Assembly: GCA_040758525.1 (NCBI GenBank) | Contig: JBFLVQ010000001.1 | Span: forward strand, 1 to 53,502 | DNA: 53,502 nucleotides | Origin: JBFLVQ01 sp040758525 | Lineage (GTDB): Bacteria > Acidobacteriota > Blastocatellia > Chloracidobacteriales > JADJPF01 | Direction: 5' to 3' | In this document: positions 1 to 8,004 of the stretch, piece by piece | Position numbering within the stretch: position 1 is the stretch's first letter | Layout: the number at the start of each line of letters is the position of its first letter | The notes under the pieces: generated by a model | The model's database searches: none | Told to the model about the DNA's origin: nothing | The model's input: the letters and a program-made list of their open reading frames with translations, nothing else | Translations under genes and position numbers: made by a program

Positions 1-1208
1 CCAGCACGTAAGGCTGCACGTGGTAGATTCACTGAAATAACTTGAAATACCCCTGTGCGCCCACCCCAATTACCACTCTGTGTAGAAGCACTGGGGGCGA
101 TTCCATAGCGTTCAGCAAAGCCGTCATGCTTGCCACGTATATAGCGGACTTCAAATTGGCCACGCTCGCGTGCCAGCCGACCGAGCAATTCAAAACAGGT
201 CTCGGCATCAGCAGGAAATTCCATGTGGGACTGCGCTAGCCGGAAAAAGATCACTGGTCGAGGATTGATCAGTGGCAAGCCTATATGATCACCAGAGAGA
301 TATAGTTCCAACAGCGCAATCAGTAGCAGGCGTGCTGACTCGCTATAACTTTGATAAGAACCAGGTAGTTCACTACCATCAATAGCCAGTGCAGGACGAT
401 CGGCAAGATAGTCTGGCGCCTGCCAATCAAGAAAGAGTAGACACTCACCACCCAACAGGTTGAACTGTTGTAGCAGCGTTTCGGCCAACATATAAATATC
501 GGTCTTGCTCCAATTGGCAATCAGAGGAGCAAAGGTATAATTAAAACTATCCCAACAGAGTGGACCACTTAAGCATTGTTGTAAGGCCATACTGGATTGC
601 ACTAAATAGAAGACGAACTCCTCAGCTTGGCGAGGCGGCCGCATTCCTCCAGGTGGCACTAAGGCGCCTACACGCTTCAAGTAGTCAGGCGAGAGGCAGA
701 GTGAATATAAGCAATCAATCCCCTCGATCTTCTCTATATGGAAATCGCCAGTAAGATGTGCTTGTGCGATCGGTTGAGAGAAGACTGCACGCAAAGCATA
801 TTCGCGCTTTACTGATTCAGCTAGCATTAAACTGGTCTCCCGAGGATTGAGAGCAGCACGTGCATCTTGATGGTCAAGCTGCTGTACTAAACGTTCGACT
901 TCGCCCAGTGGTAGACCTATTTGTGTACGTGCGCGGTACTCTCTTTCCAAACCATATTCAAGCAGCTTTATATCGATTAGGCCTTCAAGAAGGGATGGAC
1001 AGAATCGCCGTAGACCTACTTCAACAACAATTTGGCTAACCTCTAAGCCTATCTTGCCGGCCAGTTCGGCAGGCAAACCCAATTCTCGTACTAGCTTCTC
1101 GACAAACTGATAGGTATCAAACGCCTGTGATTCCTCCGCGGTATCGGTAACCTCATCGGGCGCAAGTAGAGGCTCATCTGTGGATGGTCTATTAGGTTGA
1201 TGTGCCAA
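1..1208 (-). CDS. nrdD: Anaerobic (class III) ribonucleotide reductase-like protein, 3' end outside window
   Basis: The minus frame is open from 1208 to the window edge: 402 codons plus two bases, with no stop. It resembles NrdD of the class III ribonucleoside-triphosphate reductases, glycyl-radical enzymes that make deoxynucleotides without oxygen. Visible family-like segments are LLEGLIDIKLLEYGLE, then LMLAESVKREYALRAVF, the aromatic/Gln-rich LVQSSMALQQCLSGPLCW, and GVFQVISVNLPRAAL near the cut end, matching the NLPR block of NrdD. I chose the TTG at 1208 because GGAG lies six bases upstream and a stop (TAA) lies shortly before it in frame. No ATG in this frame precedes the conserved region. 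The glycyl-radical C-terminus is outside the window. Oddly, no cysteine is visible in the roughly 30 residues before NLPR, where the thiyl cysteine of known NrdDs lies. It may be a diverged, non-reductase paralog. The family call is fairly sure; activity is doubtful. Confidence 0.72.
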   Translation of the reverse strand, partial: MAHQPNRPSTDEPLLAPDEVTDTAEESQAFDTYQFVEKLVRELGLPAELAGKIGLEVSQIVVEVGLRRFCPSLLEGLIDIKLLEYGLEREYRARTQIGLPLGEVERLVQQLDHQDARAALNPRETSLMLAESVKREYALRAVFSQPIAQAHLTGDFHIEKIEGIDCLYSLCLSPDYLKRVGALVPPGGMRPPRQAEEFVFYLVQSSMALQQCLSGPLCWDSFNYTFAPLIANWSKTDIYMLAETLLQQFNLLGGECLLFLDWQAPDYLADRPALAIDGSELPGSYQSYSESARLLLIALLELYLSGDHIGLPLINPRPVIFFRLAQSHMEFPADAETCFELLGRLARERGQFEVRYIRGKHDGFAERYGIAPSASTQSGNWGGRTGVFQVISVNLPRAALRA

Positions 1209-1539
1209 GGCTATCTCCGCGGTAATAAGATCCGCTGTCAGCGCAGTTTAAATCAAGCCACAGGTAACTGTAAAGCGTGCCGTTGGCTTGCGCGTTGCCC
1301 CTTTCCTCGCTCTTATGTTAGAATTCGCTTTCGTTTACGGTGCAGCCCAAACAAAATATTGGTAAAGATAGGGTGTTGAGAGTACCATTTCACTTCAATC
1401 CTATCTACTAAAGAAGTCCGTTGTATAATGATGGCTCAATTGTTACAATAGTGCTGAGTTTCTTTCATCTACAGTACCGAAAAACCCTGCATTAAAAACG
1501 TTTATTGCCCATATAAGGTAGTGGCGACGTTGAGGATAG
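1209..1539. promoter_or_regulatory. Divergent intergenic region with a possible promoter
   Basis: This 331-base gap lies between divergently transcribed genes and shows no convincing ORF. A possible plus-strand sigma-70-type promoter is TTGTAT (1421-1426), a 17-base spacer, then TACAAT (1444-1449). An overlapping TATAAT sits at 1424-1429. Either would drive the diguanylate cyclase gene at 1540. Prediction is by eye only. Confidence 0.3.
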
Positions 1540-2496
1540 ATGGATAAGAAAGACACGAAGGCATTTGGCGACCAGACAATAGAATTTCAAATGTCGGAAT
1601 GGAATAGCTTCGCTGGCATGGATGGATTCTATTTCACTGTCATTGAGGGTGCCGATTTTGGTCGTGTCTTTCTGCTAGAAAAACCAGAGACTGTACTTGG
1701 TCGTAGCGATGAGGCAGATATACAGGTTGATGATGAGAAAGTCTCACGTAAGCATCTTAAGATTGCTCTAACTAAAAATAATAGTCATCAAAAAGGCGAA
1801 CAGATGCGTGCTGTAGTTAGTGACCTCAACAGCAAAAATGGCATCTTCATCAATGGCACACGAACCTATCAACAAGAACTGCGTAATGGCGACAAACTAA
1901 AAGTAGGTGATACAATACTAAAGTTTGAAATCAAAGACCGACTAGATGTCTCTTATCATGACAAACTCTACAAGCAGGCTACTCGTGATCCTCTTACCGG
2001 TCTCTCAAATCGCAACTATTTTCAGAACGAGTTACGTAAGTTTGTTTCGATCGCATCCCGTTATAACCGAGCCTTCTCGGTAATGATGTTAGATATCGAT
2101 TTCTTCAAAAAGATCAATGACACCTATGGTCATGATGTCGGCGATAATGTGCTTAAGACGGTCGCCTCAATTCTTATGAGCCATCTACGTAATCATGATG
2201 TAGCCGCCCGTTTTGGTGGTGAGGAGTTTGTTATCCTACTCCCAGAGACGCCTTTGAGTGGTGCGGTTGCAGTTGCGGAACGAATTAGGACAGCGATCGA
2301 GACCTGTAACTTTGAACCAATGGGTTGTCTACATGGTGTCACCATCAGTATTGGCCTAAGCGAATTCCCACCTGCCAACATTGAACCAGAAGAATTATTA
2401 AAACGCGCCGATGAGGCACTCTACCAAGCCAAAATGACTGGTCGCAATCGTGTCTGTGTAGGTCAAATAGGTCAGAGCGGCCAAACCTCTTCTTAG
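1540..2496 (+). CDS. FHA-GGDEF diguanylate cyclase
   Basis: This is predicted to make cyclic di-GMP from two GTP. An FHA domain at about residues 30-125 carries the phosphothreonine-binding signature GRSDEADIQVDDEKVSRKHL and a later NGIFING. A GGDEF domain at about 145-310 opens with DPLTGLSNR. The active-site motif is GGEEF at residues 226-230, a catalytically competent variant. RNHD at 217-220 sits exactly five residues before it, the placement of the RxxD inhibitory site for product feedback. There is no membrane segment or signal peptide, so the protein should be cytoplasmic. The FHA domain suggests control by Ser/Thr phosphorylation, plausible given the Ser/Thr kinase at 24568. The start ATG has GAGG a few bases upstream. 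A hairpin follows the stop. The domain call is firm; the phospho-partner is unknown. Confidence 0.93.
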   Translation: MDKKDTKAFGDQTIEFQMSEWNSFAGMDGFYFTVIEGADFGRVFLLEKPETVLGRSDEADIQVDDEKVSRKHLKIALTKNNSHQKGEQMRAVVSDLNSKNGIFINGTRTYQQELRNGDKLKVGDTILKFEIKDRLDVSYHDKLYKQATRDPLTGLSNRNYFQNELRKFVSIASRYNRAFSVMMLDIDFFKKINDTYGHDVGDNVLKTVASILMSHLRNHDVAARFGGEEFVILLPETPLSGAVAVAERIRTAIETCNFEPMGCLHGVTISIGLSEFPPANIEPEELLKRADEALYQAKMTGRNRVCVGQIGQSGQTSS

Positions 2497-2504
2497 GCTG
2501 CTGG

Positions 2505-2537
2505 CTGCGGTTGGAGTTTATCTAGTACCAACCGCAG
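2505..2537. terminator. Bidirectional terminator-like hairpin
   Basis: Perfect 10-base arms CTGCGGTTGG (2505-2514) and CCAACCGCAG (2528-2537) surround a 13-base loop, between the convergent cyclase and peptidase genes. There is no clear T-run on either side, so a structural or weak terminator role is inferred from position. Confidence 0.55.
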
Positions 2538-2565
2538 TATCAGCATACAATTACCTTAACAATAT

Positions 2566-4770
2566 CTATTTAGCCGCTGCTGTTGCGCCTTTGCCGTGGA
2601 TCTCCAATTCCTTCAATAGGTGATTGGCAGCAGCCATCTTCTCAGCTAAAAAGAGCACATATCGTATATCAACACCGATCGTACGCGACTGTTCGGAGTT
2701 ATATACATAGTCGCTACCCAATCCCTCATAATTTCCGTCGAAAACAACTCCAATCAATTCACCATTACCATTAAGAATTGGGCTGCCGGAATTACCACCA
2801 GTAATATCATTGGTAGTAAGAAAAGCTACTGGTACATCATTTACTTTAGTATCCACATAGGAGCCAAACTCTCGTCGTGTAGAGAGATCTTTGAGTACGG
2901 TAGGAACATTGAAAGGCTCTTTACCAGTATCCTTCTCAACCACACCTTGTAGGGTCGTGACATAGCTGTAATAGACGCCATCACGTGGTCGGTAACCTCT
3001 TATCTCTCCATAGGTGAAGCGCAATGTGCTATTGGCGTCAGGATAAAAGAGACCTTTCTTAAATCCGGTCATTGCTTCGATATAGAGTGAGCGAAGTCTA
3101 GCGACACTATTATTGAAATTCTGATCACGCTTGCGTATCTGCTCCAGCTCATTATTGACTTCAGTGACAAAATCTATTGTAGGTGAACTGAGAGTACGCA
3201 TTTGTGTTAGTGGCATATCGAAGAGCTTGTTGATCGTCTCCTCATTCTGTAAGCTACTATCTTCCAGAACTCGTCGAGCAAAATCGGCCACTGCGGTAGC
3301 TCTGGCTGCATCATTACGACCACCAAAACGCTGTTCTAAGAAAGCGACTTTCTGCTCATTCGGCAGTGCTAATAGTTTGTTTAGGTAGAGCTCGATCAAC
3401 TTGCGCTCAAGTGCAGGATTGCGTTCCTTAAATTGACCTGCGAAAGCTCGCTTAATACGCTCTACACGTTCTGCAGAATAGATAGGCGAGCGCTCTGCCT
3501 CAGGCTTCTCTTGATCTAATGCTCGTCCTACTGCAAAGGAGACCGCCCGCAAGGTGTCGGAAGTGTTCATCAGTCCCCCTAGCAGGTTGTTGCGCACATA
3601 GAAAGAATTTTGATCGCGATAGACTTCCGCCAGTTTTGGCAATAACTCACCATATTTCTCTTTAAGATCAGGATGTTGCTCAATATAACGTTGGAAAGCA
3701 ATCTCTTCTGCTCGCTTCTGCTCGATCAGATTCGAGCGCTTCAAACCGACCAATGAACCCTGAAAGTTTTTCAGCGCATTGCTAAGACCAAACTTCTGTG
3801 ACGCATAACGCAGTTGCAAGGCAGTATCTTGGCGTCCTGCTTCATCAAGCAGATTGATGCGTGCTTGCAGCAGATCAATAAAGAAAGGAAGAAATATGTT
3901 CTGTTGAAATTCAATTGAATAGGATTCACGCAGTCGGAAGGTACGGCCAGGGAATCCCATAACCATAGTGAAATCCCCTTCTTTGTAACCTTGTAAGGAG
4001 AGGGTTAGATATTTCTTGGGTCGATAGGGGACATTCTTATCCGAATAGGTGGCGACTTTTCCATCCACACCAACATAGGCACGTAGAAAGGTGAAATCGC
4101 CCGTGTGGCGTGGCCAGATGAAATTGTCATCATCACCACCAAAGAAGCCTATAGACTTAGGAGGCGCATAGACCAGCCGTATATCACGTACAGTCTCAAA
4201 GATGTATAGATGGTATTTAAGGCCAGGCAGCATCTCCACAACATTGTAGCCAAGCTCTGGATTCTTCTGATTAGCTGCCTCCGCAACCTCGCGCCGCTTG
4301 GCCTCAATAGCCTTCTGTCGCTCTTCATAGGTCATCTGTGGCTTCACTGCAGCAAGGATCTCCTGAGTAACATCTTTCACCTCACGAGTGATAGAAACAG
4401 TGTAACCCTTCATTGGCAGCTCTTCACTACGAGACTGTGCAACAAAGCCGTTTTCTAGATAGTTGGCTTGGGGTGTGCTCAACCCTGCAATACCATCGAA
4501 AGCGACATGATGATTGGTGATAATCAGACCTTCCGGAGATACAAATGAGCCAGTGCCACCACCTAAACTCACGATCGCGTCTTTAATACTAAGGCCATCA
4601 GTACGATAGATCTCTTCTGGGGCAAGTTTCAGCCCCTTGGCGCGCATACGTGTGATGGGTAGGGATTTAATATCTTCTGGCAACCACATGCCCTCATCAG
4701 CGGATTGTATTACCGGCAATATGAGCAGAGTCACCAATACCAGTGCGAATGAGAGAAGCTTTTTTTTCAT
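2566..4770 (-). CDS. S46 family dipeptidyl-peptidase (DPP7-like)
   Basis: This is a secreted or periplasmic serine exopeptidase that should release dipeptides from peptide N-termini. The N-terminus MKKKLLSFALVLVTLLILPV is a signal peptide. The chymotrypsin-type triad is visible: His88 in ITNHHVAF, Asp225 in PRHTGDF and Ser661 in TGGNSGSP. A helical domain lies between the two halves, as in the family. At 734 residues the length is slightly above the usual 700-720. The stretch after the serine reads GVVFDGNYEG, with Gly where DPP7-type enzymes have Gly and DPP11-type enzymes have Arg. A preference for hydrophobic rather than acidic P1 residues is therefore inferred. Val follows the catalytic His where most S46 enzymes have Cys (HHC), so the usual nearby disulfide may be absent. 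GGAGGAA precedes the start. Likely role: peptide scavenging for amino acid catabolism. Confidence 0.93.
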   Translation of the reverse strand: MKKKLLSFALVLVTLLILPVIQSADEGMWLPEDIKSLPITRMRAKGLKLAPEEIYRTDGLSIKDAIVSLGGGTGSFVSPEGLIITNHHVAFDGIAGLSTPQANYLENGFVAQSRSEELPMKGYTVSITREVKDVTQEILAAVKPQMTYEERQKAIEAKRREVAEAANQKNPELGYNVVEMLPGLKYHLYIFETVRDIRLVYAPPKSIGFFGGDDDNFIWPRHTGDFTFLRAYVGVDGKVATYSDKNVPYRPKKYLTLSLQGYKEGDFTMVMGFPGRTFRLRESYSIEFQQNIFLPFFIDLLQARINLLDEAGRQDTALQLRYASQKFGLSNALKNFQGSLVGLKRSNLIEQKRAEEIAFQRYIEQHPDLKEKYGELLPKLAEVYRDQNSFYVRNNLLGGLMNTSDTLRAVSFAVGRALDQEKPEAERSPIYSAERVERIKRAFAGQFKERNPALERKLIELYLNKLLALPNEQKVAFLEQRFGGRNDAARATAVADFARRVLEDSSLQNEETINKLFDMPLTQMRTLSSPTIDFVTEVNNELEQIRKRDQNFNNSVARLRSLYIEAMTGFKKGLFYPDANSTLRFTYGEIRGYRPRDGVYYSYVTTLQGVVEKDTGKEPFNVPTVLKDLSTRREFGSYVDTKVNDVPVAFLTTNDITGGNSGSPILNGNGELIGVVFDGNYEGLGSDYVYNSEQSRTIGVDIRYVLFLAEKMAAANHLLKELEIHGKGATAAAK

Positions 4771-4880
4771 TCTTGTGGTATTCCTCCACGGATTTTACGG
4801 CTTCCCAGGACGAGCCGAGTGCAGATAAGCAACTATAACGAAAAGCTCTTCTCTCATCAAACCCTTAAACCGTGTAAAGT

Positions 4881-4903
4881 GATGGGCGAAAAAACCGCCC
4901 ATC
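4881..4903 (-). terminator. Terminator-like hairpin after the response-regulator operon
   Basis: The arms GATGGGCG (4881-4888) and CGCCCATC (4896-4903) are perfect complements with a 7-base loop that reads as a T-run on the minus strand. It lies directly downstream of the stop of the minus-strand regulator. The T-run is in the loop rather than after the stem, so efficiency is uncertain. Confidence 0.5.
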
Positions 4904-4912
4904 ATTACCTGC

Positions 4913-6277
4913 TTAAAGATATTCTGTAAGATTGTGTTTCTTGATCTTGGAATAGAGCCGTGGCCGGTAAATACCTAATATTGCTGCAGCAGCCTGTTTA
5001 TTTCCTTTTGTACGTTGTAAGGTCTGCAAGATTGCCAGTCGCTCTATCTCCTCAAGAGTCATATTGGGTGGGACTATCATCTCCTGGTTACGTGAGGTTG
5101 GCTGTAGGTTAGAAAATGGTAGATCTTCAGCCGAGATCTCTTCACGTTTACATAAGAGCACAGCACGCTCAATCGCATGCTCAAGCTCACGTACATTACC
5201 TGGCCAATGATAAGAGAAGATACGCTCATAAGCATTCTGTGAGAAGCCATGAACATTGCGCTTGTATTTTTCCGAATACATATGCAAGAAATGATCGGCA
5301 AGGTATTGTACATCTTCTGCACGCTCCCGCAAAGGTGGTACCTCAATGGTGATCGTGCTGATACGGTAGTATAGATCTTCTCTGAGTAGGCCATCGCGTA
5401 CGGCATCAGTGGGATCACGATTAGTAGTGGAGATGAGACGAAAATCTACCTCAATCGATTTACCCTCCCCTAGTCGTGTATAGACACGCTCCTGTAGCAC
5501 ACGTAGCAGCTTGGGTTGTAGCTCGACAGGCATTTCAGTAATCTCATCGAGCATTAATGAACCAGTATTGGCTTGTCCTACCAGTCCTTCCGAATCTCTC
5601 GTAGCGCCTGTGTAAGCACCTTTAGTATGACCAAATAGTTCTGCTTCGATGAGTTCCTTAGGTAATGCGGAACAGTTAATTTTCACAAAAGGTTTTTTCG
5701 CACGCAAGCTACTATAGTGAACTGCATTAGCAATTAACTCTTTGCCAGTGCCCGATTCACCCATAATAAGAATGTTGGCATCAGACTTCGCGACTGAATC
5801 GATGATCTCATAAATATCCTGCATGGGTTTACTCTTACCAACAATATTATAGTAAGAGTCTCGCCCTTTGAGACGCTGGCGCAGGTTTTCAGATTCAGCA
5901 AGAATACGCCGCCGCTCAAGCGCTTTCTCAACCAGCACCATCAGTCCCTCTGGCTCGAATGGTTTCTCAACAAAATAGAAAGCACCGCTCTTGGTCGCCT
6001 CTACAGCCTTGTCGATCGATCCATAACCAGTAATTATAATCACTTCTGTAGTAGGCGATTGTTGTTTGATCTGGCGTAACACACTCAGCCCTTCTTGGTC
6101 TGGTAACTGCAGATCAACTAACACCAAGGCATAGCTATCCTGCTCGTAGAGCCTAAGACCTTCCTTACCAGTAGCGGCTGTACGTACTATATAACCGCTG
6201 TCGCCCAAAATCAGTTTTAGACCATCAGTAACAGTGGAGTCATCATCAACTACTAGGACTTTTGGTTTCTCTCTCAC
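4913..6277 (-). CDS. Sigma-54-dependent response regulator (NtrC family)
   Basis: This is a bacterial enhancer-binding protein that remodels sigma-54 RNA polymerase when phosphorylated. The N-terminal receiver (about 5-120) has the acidic pocket DDD at 11-13, phospho-acceptor Asp55 in VLVDLQLPD and Lys105. The AAA+ domain (about 145-375) has Walker A GESGTGKE (173-180), the sigma-54 contact loop as GAYTGA (220-225, a Phe-to-Tyr variant of GAFTGA) and Walker B LMLDEI (241-246). A C-terminal Fis-type helix-turn-helix (GNKQAAAAILGIYRPRLYSKI) binds DNA. The start is GTG, overlapping the stop of the upstream PAS-DHp gene by four bases (GTGA), so translation is coupled. The operon has its own sigma-54-like promoter at 6821-6838, implying autoregulation. 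The family call is certain; target genes are inferred. Confidence 0.96.
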   Translation of the reverse strand: MREKPKVLVVDDDSTVTDGLKLILGDSGYIVRTAATGKEGLRLYEQDSYALVLVDLQLPDQEGLSVLRQIKQQSPTTEVIIITGYGSIDKAVEATKSGAFYFVEKPFEPEGLMVLVEKALERRRILAESENLRQRLKGRDSYYNIVGKSKPMQDIYEIIDSVAKSDANILIMGESGTGKELIANAVHYSSLRAKKPFVKINCSALPKELIEAELFGHTKGAYTGATRDSEGLVGQANTGSLMLDEITEMPVELQPKLLRVLQERVYTRLGEGKSIEVDFRLISTTNRDPTDAVRDGLLREDLYYRISTITIEVPPLRERAEDVQYLADHFLHMYSEKYKRNVHGFSQNAYERIFSYHWPGNVRELEHAIERAVLLCKREEISAEDLPFSNLQPTSRNQEMIVPPNMTLEEIERLAILQTLQRTKGNKQAAAAILGIYRPRLYSKIKKHNLTEYL

Positions 6278-6765
6278 GAGTTACTACTCCCAAATCGAAT
6301 GTTATTGGCCTCTTTTGTTAATTGGTCAAGGCTGTCTATTATCTTACCTATCACTTCAAGCAGTTCTGGCTGTTCGCCTAGTTTACGCTTGAGAAAGGTA
6401 GCATAAAGCTTCAAACCACCAATACGATTCTTAATATCATGGCGTAGCCGTGCAGCAACATCTTCCCCAGGTAATATTGGTAGTGATGGTTTGTTGAGTA
6501 GCAACAGGAGTTGCGGCATGCCAACTAGCCCATTAAGACTAAGCAGACTGGCAGACAATGTCTCATTATCAACTGGGAACTCTCTTTGTGCTGTTGGTAG
6601 TCCTGCTGCCAAACTCTCTAAAATCCATTTTGCTAATCCCGGTACGCCAGTATCAATCTCTGTCAGACTACTGCCTGGTTGAGGAGCGTCACTATTAATT
6701 TGACTCCATTCTGGACTGATAGCTAATATACGACCAGTGCTGTCAAGTAGAATGGCTGTCAACAA
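6274..6765 (-). CDS. PAS-DHp protein lacking a histidine-kinase ATPase domain
   Basis: This 163-residue soluble protein looks like the front part of a sensor kinase. The N-terminus (about 1-95) resembles a PAS domain (ILLDSTGRILAISPEW at the start, a hydrophobic closing strand near 80-90). Residues about 101-155 form a two-helix DHp module: ARLRHDIKNRIGGLKLYA with His109, then a second helix ELLEVIGKIIDSLDQLTKEA. It ends there, with no N, G1 or G2 boxes. The stop overlaps the regulator start, so no ATPase domain was lost downstream by frameshift, because the regulator begins at once with its own receiver. H-D-I-K-N fits the H-E/D-x-x-T/N phosphatase signature. It could be a phosphatase, a phosphotransferase like Spo0B, or an accessory to a kinase encoded elsewhere. 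Its first-gene position behind the sigma-54-like promoter ties it to the regulator. Confidence 0.8.
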   Translation of the reverse strand: MLTAILLDSTGRILAISPEWSQINSDAPQPGSSLTEIDTGVPGLAKWILESLAAGLPTAQREFPVDNETLSASLLSLNGLVGMPQLLLLLNKPSLPILPGEDVAARLRHDIKNRIGGLKLYATFLKRKLGEQPELLEVIGKIIDSLDQLTKEANNIRFGSSNS

Positions 6766-6820
6766 GGCAACCTCCTCTTGTTTCGGCAGTCTGTGCTTTA
6801 TTAAACCCTCGATAAAGTTT

Positions 6821-6838
6821 TGGCAACTGTTATGCCAA
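6821..6838 (-). promoter_or_regulatory. Sigma-54 (-24/-12) promoter of the PAS-DHp/regulator operon
   Basis: Read on the minus strand this is TTGGCATAACAGTTGCCA, against the consensus YTGGCACGRNNNTTGCW. The invariant GG (6836-6835) and GC (6824-6823) have the required 12-base offset. The predicted transcription start near 6811 leaves a leader of about 46 bases to the start at 6765. The core 15 bases recur exactly at 9359-9373. Confidence 0.75.
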
Positions 6839-6947
6839 TCTCAGCGTTCTCTCTACAACTATTCCTAAAATAATTGAAAAATATATGCTTAACCTTGCCA
6901 GTCAGGCTCCTTAGGAATCCTTATGAGAGGAAGCTTAAGCTAGCTAA

Positions 6948-7005
6948 TGTCATAAAATCATACAGTGTCATTAAATAATCTAGTTGGGTATTATGACACA
7001 CTGTC
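6948..7005. promoter_or_regulatory. Candidate enhancer sites for the sigma-54 regulator
   Basis: Three TGTCAT half-sites cluster here: direct at 6948-6953 and 6966-6971, inverted at 6993-6998. The last two extend to ACAGTGTCATTAA and, on the minus strand, ACAGTGTGTCATAA, giving a loose inverted repeat. They lie about 155-195 bases upstream of the predicted sigma-54 start site, a typical distance for NtrC-family binding. Function is inferred. Confidence 0.4.
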
Positions 7006-7139
7006 TTAATATAATACATATCTTTCTACGAGGCGTTTATTAGTATCGGATTAGCGCTGTAAGCATCTCAAATCTGACATCTTAGGTTTCCATAGCGAGA
7101 TCAATCAGCTAAAATGACAAAGGTGAAACGGAGGGCCGC

Positions 7140-7511
7140 ATGCATAGACATAAAATATTGGTTGTAGAAGACTTTGAAGACAGCCGTTTCTCGTTATGCA
7201 AGCTTTTGGAGTTGGAAGGATTTGAAGTACTAGAAGCAGTGAATGGCCAACAGGCGGTAACGGTTGCACATAATGCGCAACCAGACTGCATCCTAATGGA
7301 CTTATCACTACCAGTAATGAGCGGTATTGAAGCGACACGTGAGATTCGTCTACTACCCAGATTGCACTCGATCCCGATAATTGCAGTTTCCGCTCATGAT
7401 ACCCAGAATTTCCTCCAGGATGCGCTTGCCTCAGGTTGTAATGATTACATTATCAAACCAGTTGATTTCGACAATCTTCTCAATCTGCTGAAAAAATATT
7501 TTTCTCAATAG
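7140..7511 (+). CDS. Single-domain CheY-like response regulator
   Basis: This 123-residue protein is a lone receiver domain. The acidic pocket is at the start (VVEDFED), phospho-acceptor Asp54 lies in ILMDLSLPVMSG, the switch Ser in IIAVSAHD, and the conserved Lys in YIIKPVDF. There is no output domain, so it acts by protein contact or as a phosphate sink or shuttle. GGAGG sits well placed before the ATG. It is divergent from the PAS-DHp/sigma-54 regulator operon. A phosphorelay with the ATPase-less DHp protein is possible, with a receiver passing phosphate to a DHp and on to the NtrC-type receiver, but this is only suggested by adjacency. It ends just before a long hairpin. Chemotaxis genes are absent, so the CheY name refers to fold only. 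Confidence 0.92.
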   Translation: MHRHKILVVEDFEDSRFSLCKLLELEGFEVLEAVNGQQAVTVAHNAQPDCILMDLSLPVMSGIEATREIRLLPRLHSIPIIAVSAHDTQNFLQDALASGCNDYIIKPVDFDNLLNLLKKYFSQ

Positions 7512-7514
7512 CAA

Positions 7515-7586
7515 AATCACAAAGAGCAGACTAAGAACATAGAATATATGTTAGGTATCTATGGTTTTAGTCTGCTCTTTGTGATT
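7515..7586. terminator. Long bidirectional terminator hairpin
   Basis: Perfect 20-base complementary arms (7515-7534 and 7567-7586, beginning AATCACAAAG) enclose a 32-base loop between convergent genes. The A-rich 5' flank gives a partial T-run on the minus strand. The long arms suit a bidirectional terminator. Confidence 0.6.
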
Positions 7587-7605
7587 AGATCCTTTAGCGC
7601 CGATC

Positions 7606-7977
7606 TTAGCGTACGCGATCAACAATTGCACCTACGACCGCAGTAGCAAGATTGGTCCAGAAGGAGGTGCGGCGGCGTGTAGAGGCGCCCACCAGGTAGC
7701 CTATTGCCACTCCTGAGCCAACTGCAATAGCGAGTGCTTTGCCAGGATTATCCTTAGCATATTCAGTAGCATCACTAGCAAAATGAGAGACACTACGACC
7801 GATTGTTGTGACACCTTGGCCGACTTTCTCGGCACTGCGTGTAAAGGTCTGTCTTGCCTGTCCAAAACGGCCAACACTGGCTGTTTTATCGCCGGCAATA
7901 GTGCCAGTATTAGCAGTATCGGGCTTGTCTGTCTTGTTAGTCTCCGGTTGCGTAATAGGATTAGGATTCTTACTCAT
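7606..7977 (-). CDS. DUF883/ElaB-type small membrane-anchored protein
   Basis: This 123-residue protein has a polar, Asn/Thr-rich N-terminus, a helical middle (TFTRSAEKVGQGVTTIGRSV) and a C-terminal YAKDNPGKALAIAVGSGVAI membrane segment followed by basic residues. The arrangement resembles the DUF883 (ElaB/YqjD) family of inner-membrane stress proteins, some of which associate with ribosomes in E. coli. I chose the ATG at 7977 because GGAGG lies five bases upstream. The in-frame ATG at 7992 would put that site inside the coding region. It is the last of four co-oriented small genes (9305-7606), with a gap of 27 bases from the previous one. The family assignment rests on architecture and the DNPGKAL motif. 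Confidence 0.75.
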   Translation of the reverse strand: MSKNPNPITQPETNKTDKPDTANTGTIAGDKTASVGRFGQARQTFTRSAEKVGQGVTTIGRSVSHFASDATEYAKDNPGKALAIAVGSGVAIGYLVGASTRRRTSFWTNLATAVVGAIVDRVR

Positions 7978-8004
7978 TAGTTCCTCCTGCAATAAATCAA
8001 AGGA

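Larger units (their letters stand above)
6766..7139. promoter_or_regulatory. Divergent control region of the regulator operon and the CheY-like gene
   Basis: This 374-base AT-rich gap has no credible ORF. It carries the sigma-54-like promoter at 6821-6838 on the minus strand, a cluster of TGTCAT half-sites at 6948-7005 and a TATAAT at 7010-7015 on the plus strand. The last could be the -10 of the CheY-like gene at 7140, but I found no good -35 at the right distance. Confidence 0.45.

Noticed and set aside
1283..1299. Sigma-54-like TTGGCTTGCGCGTTGCC upstream of the diguanylate cyclase gene
   Set aside because: Spacing fits, but the -24 lacks the CAC part, the leader would be about 230 bases, and no second copy or enhancer motif supports it.
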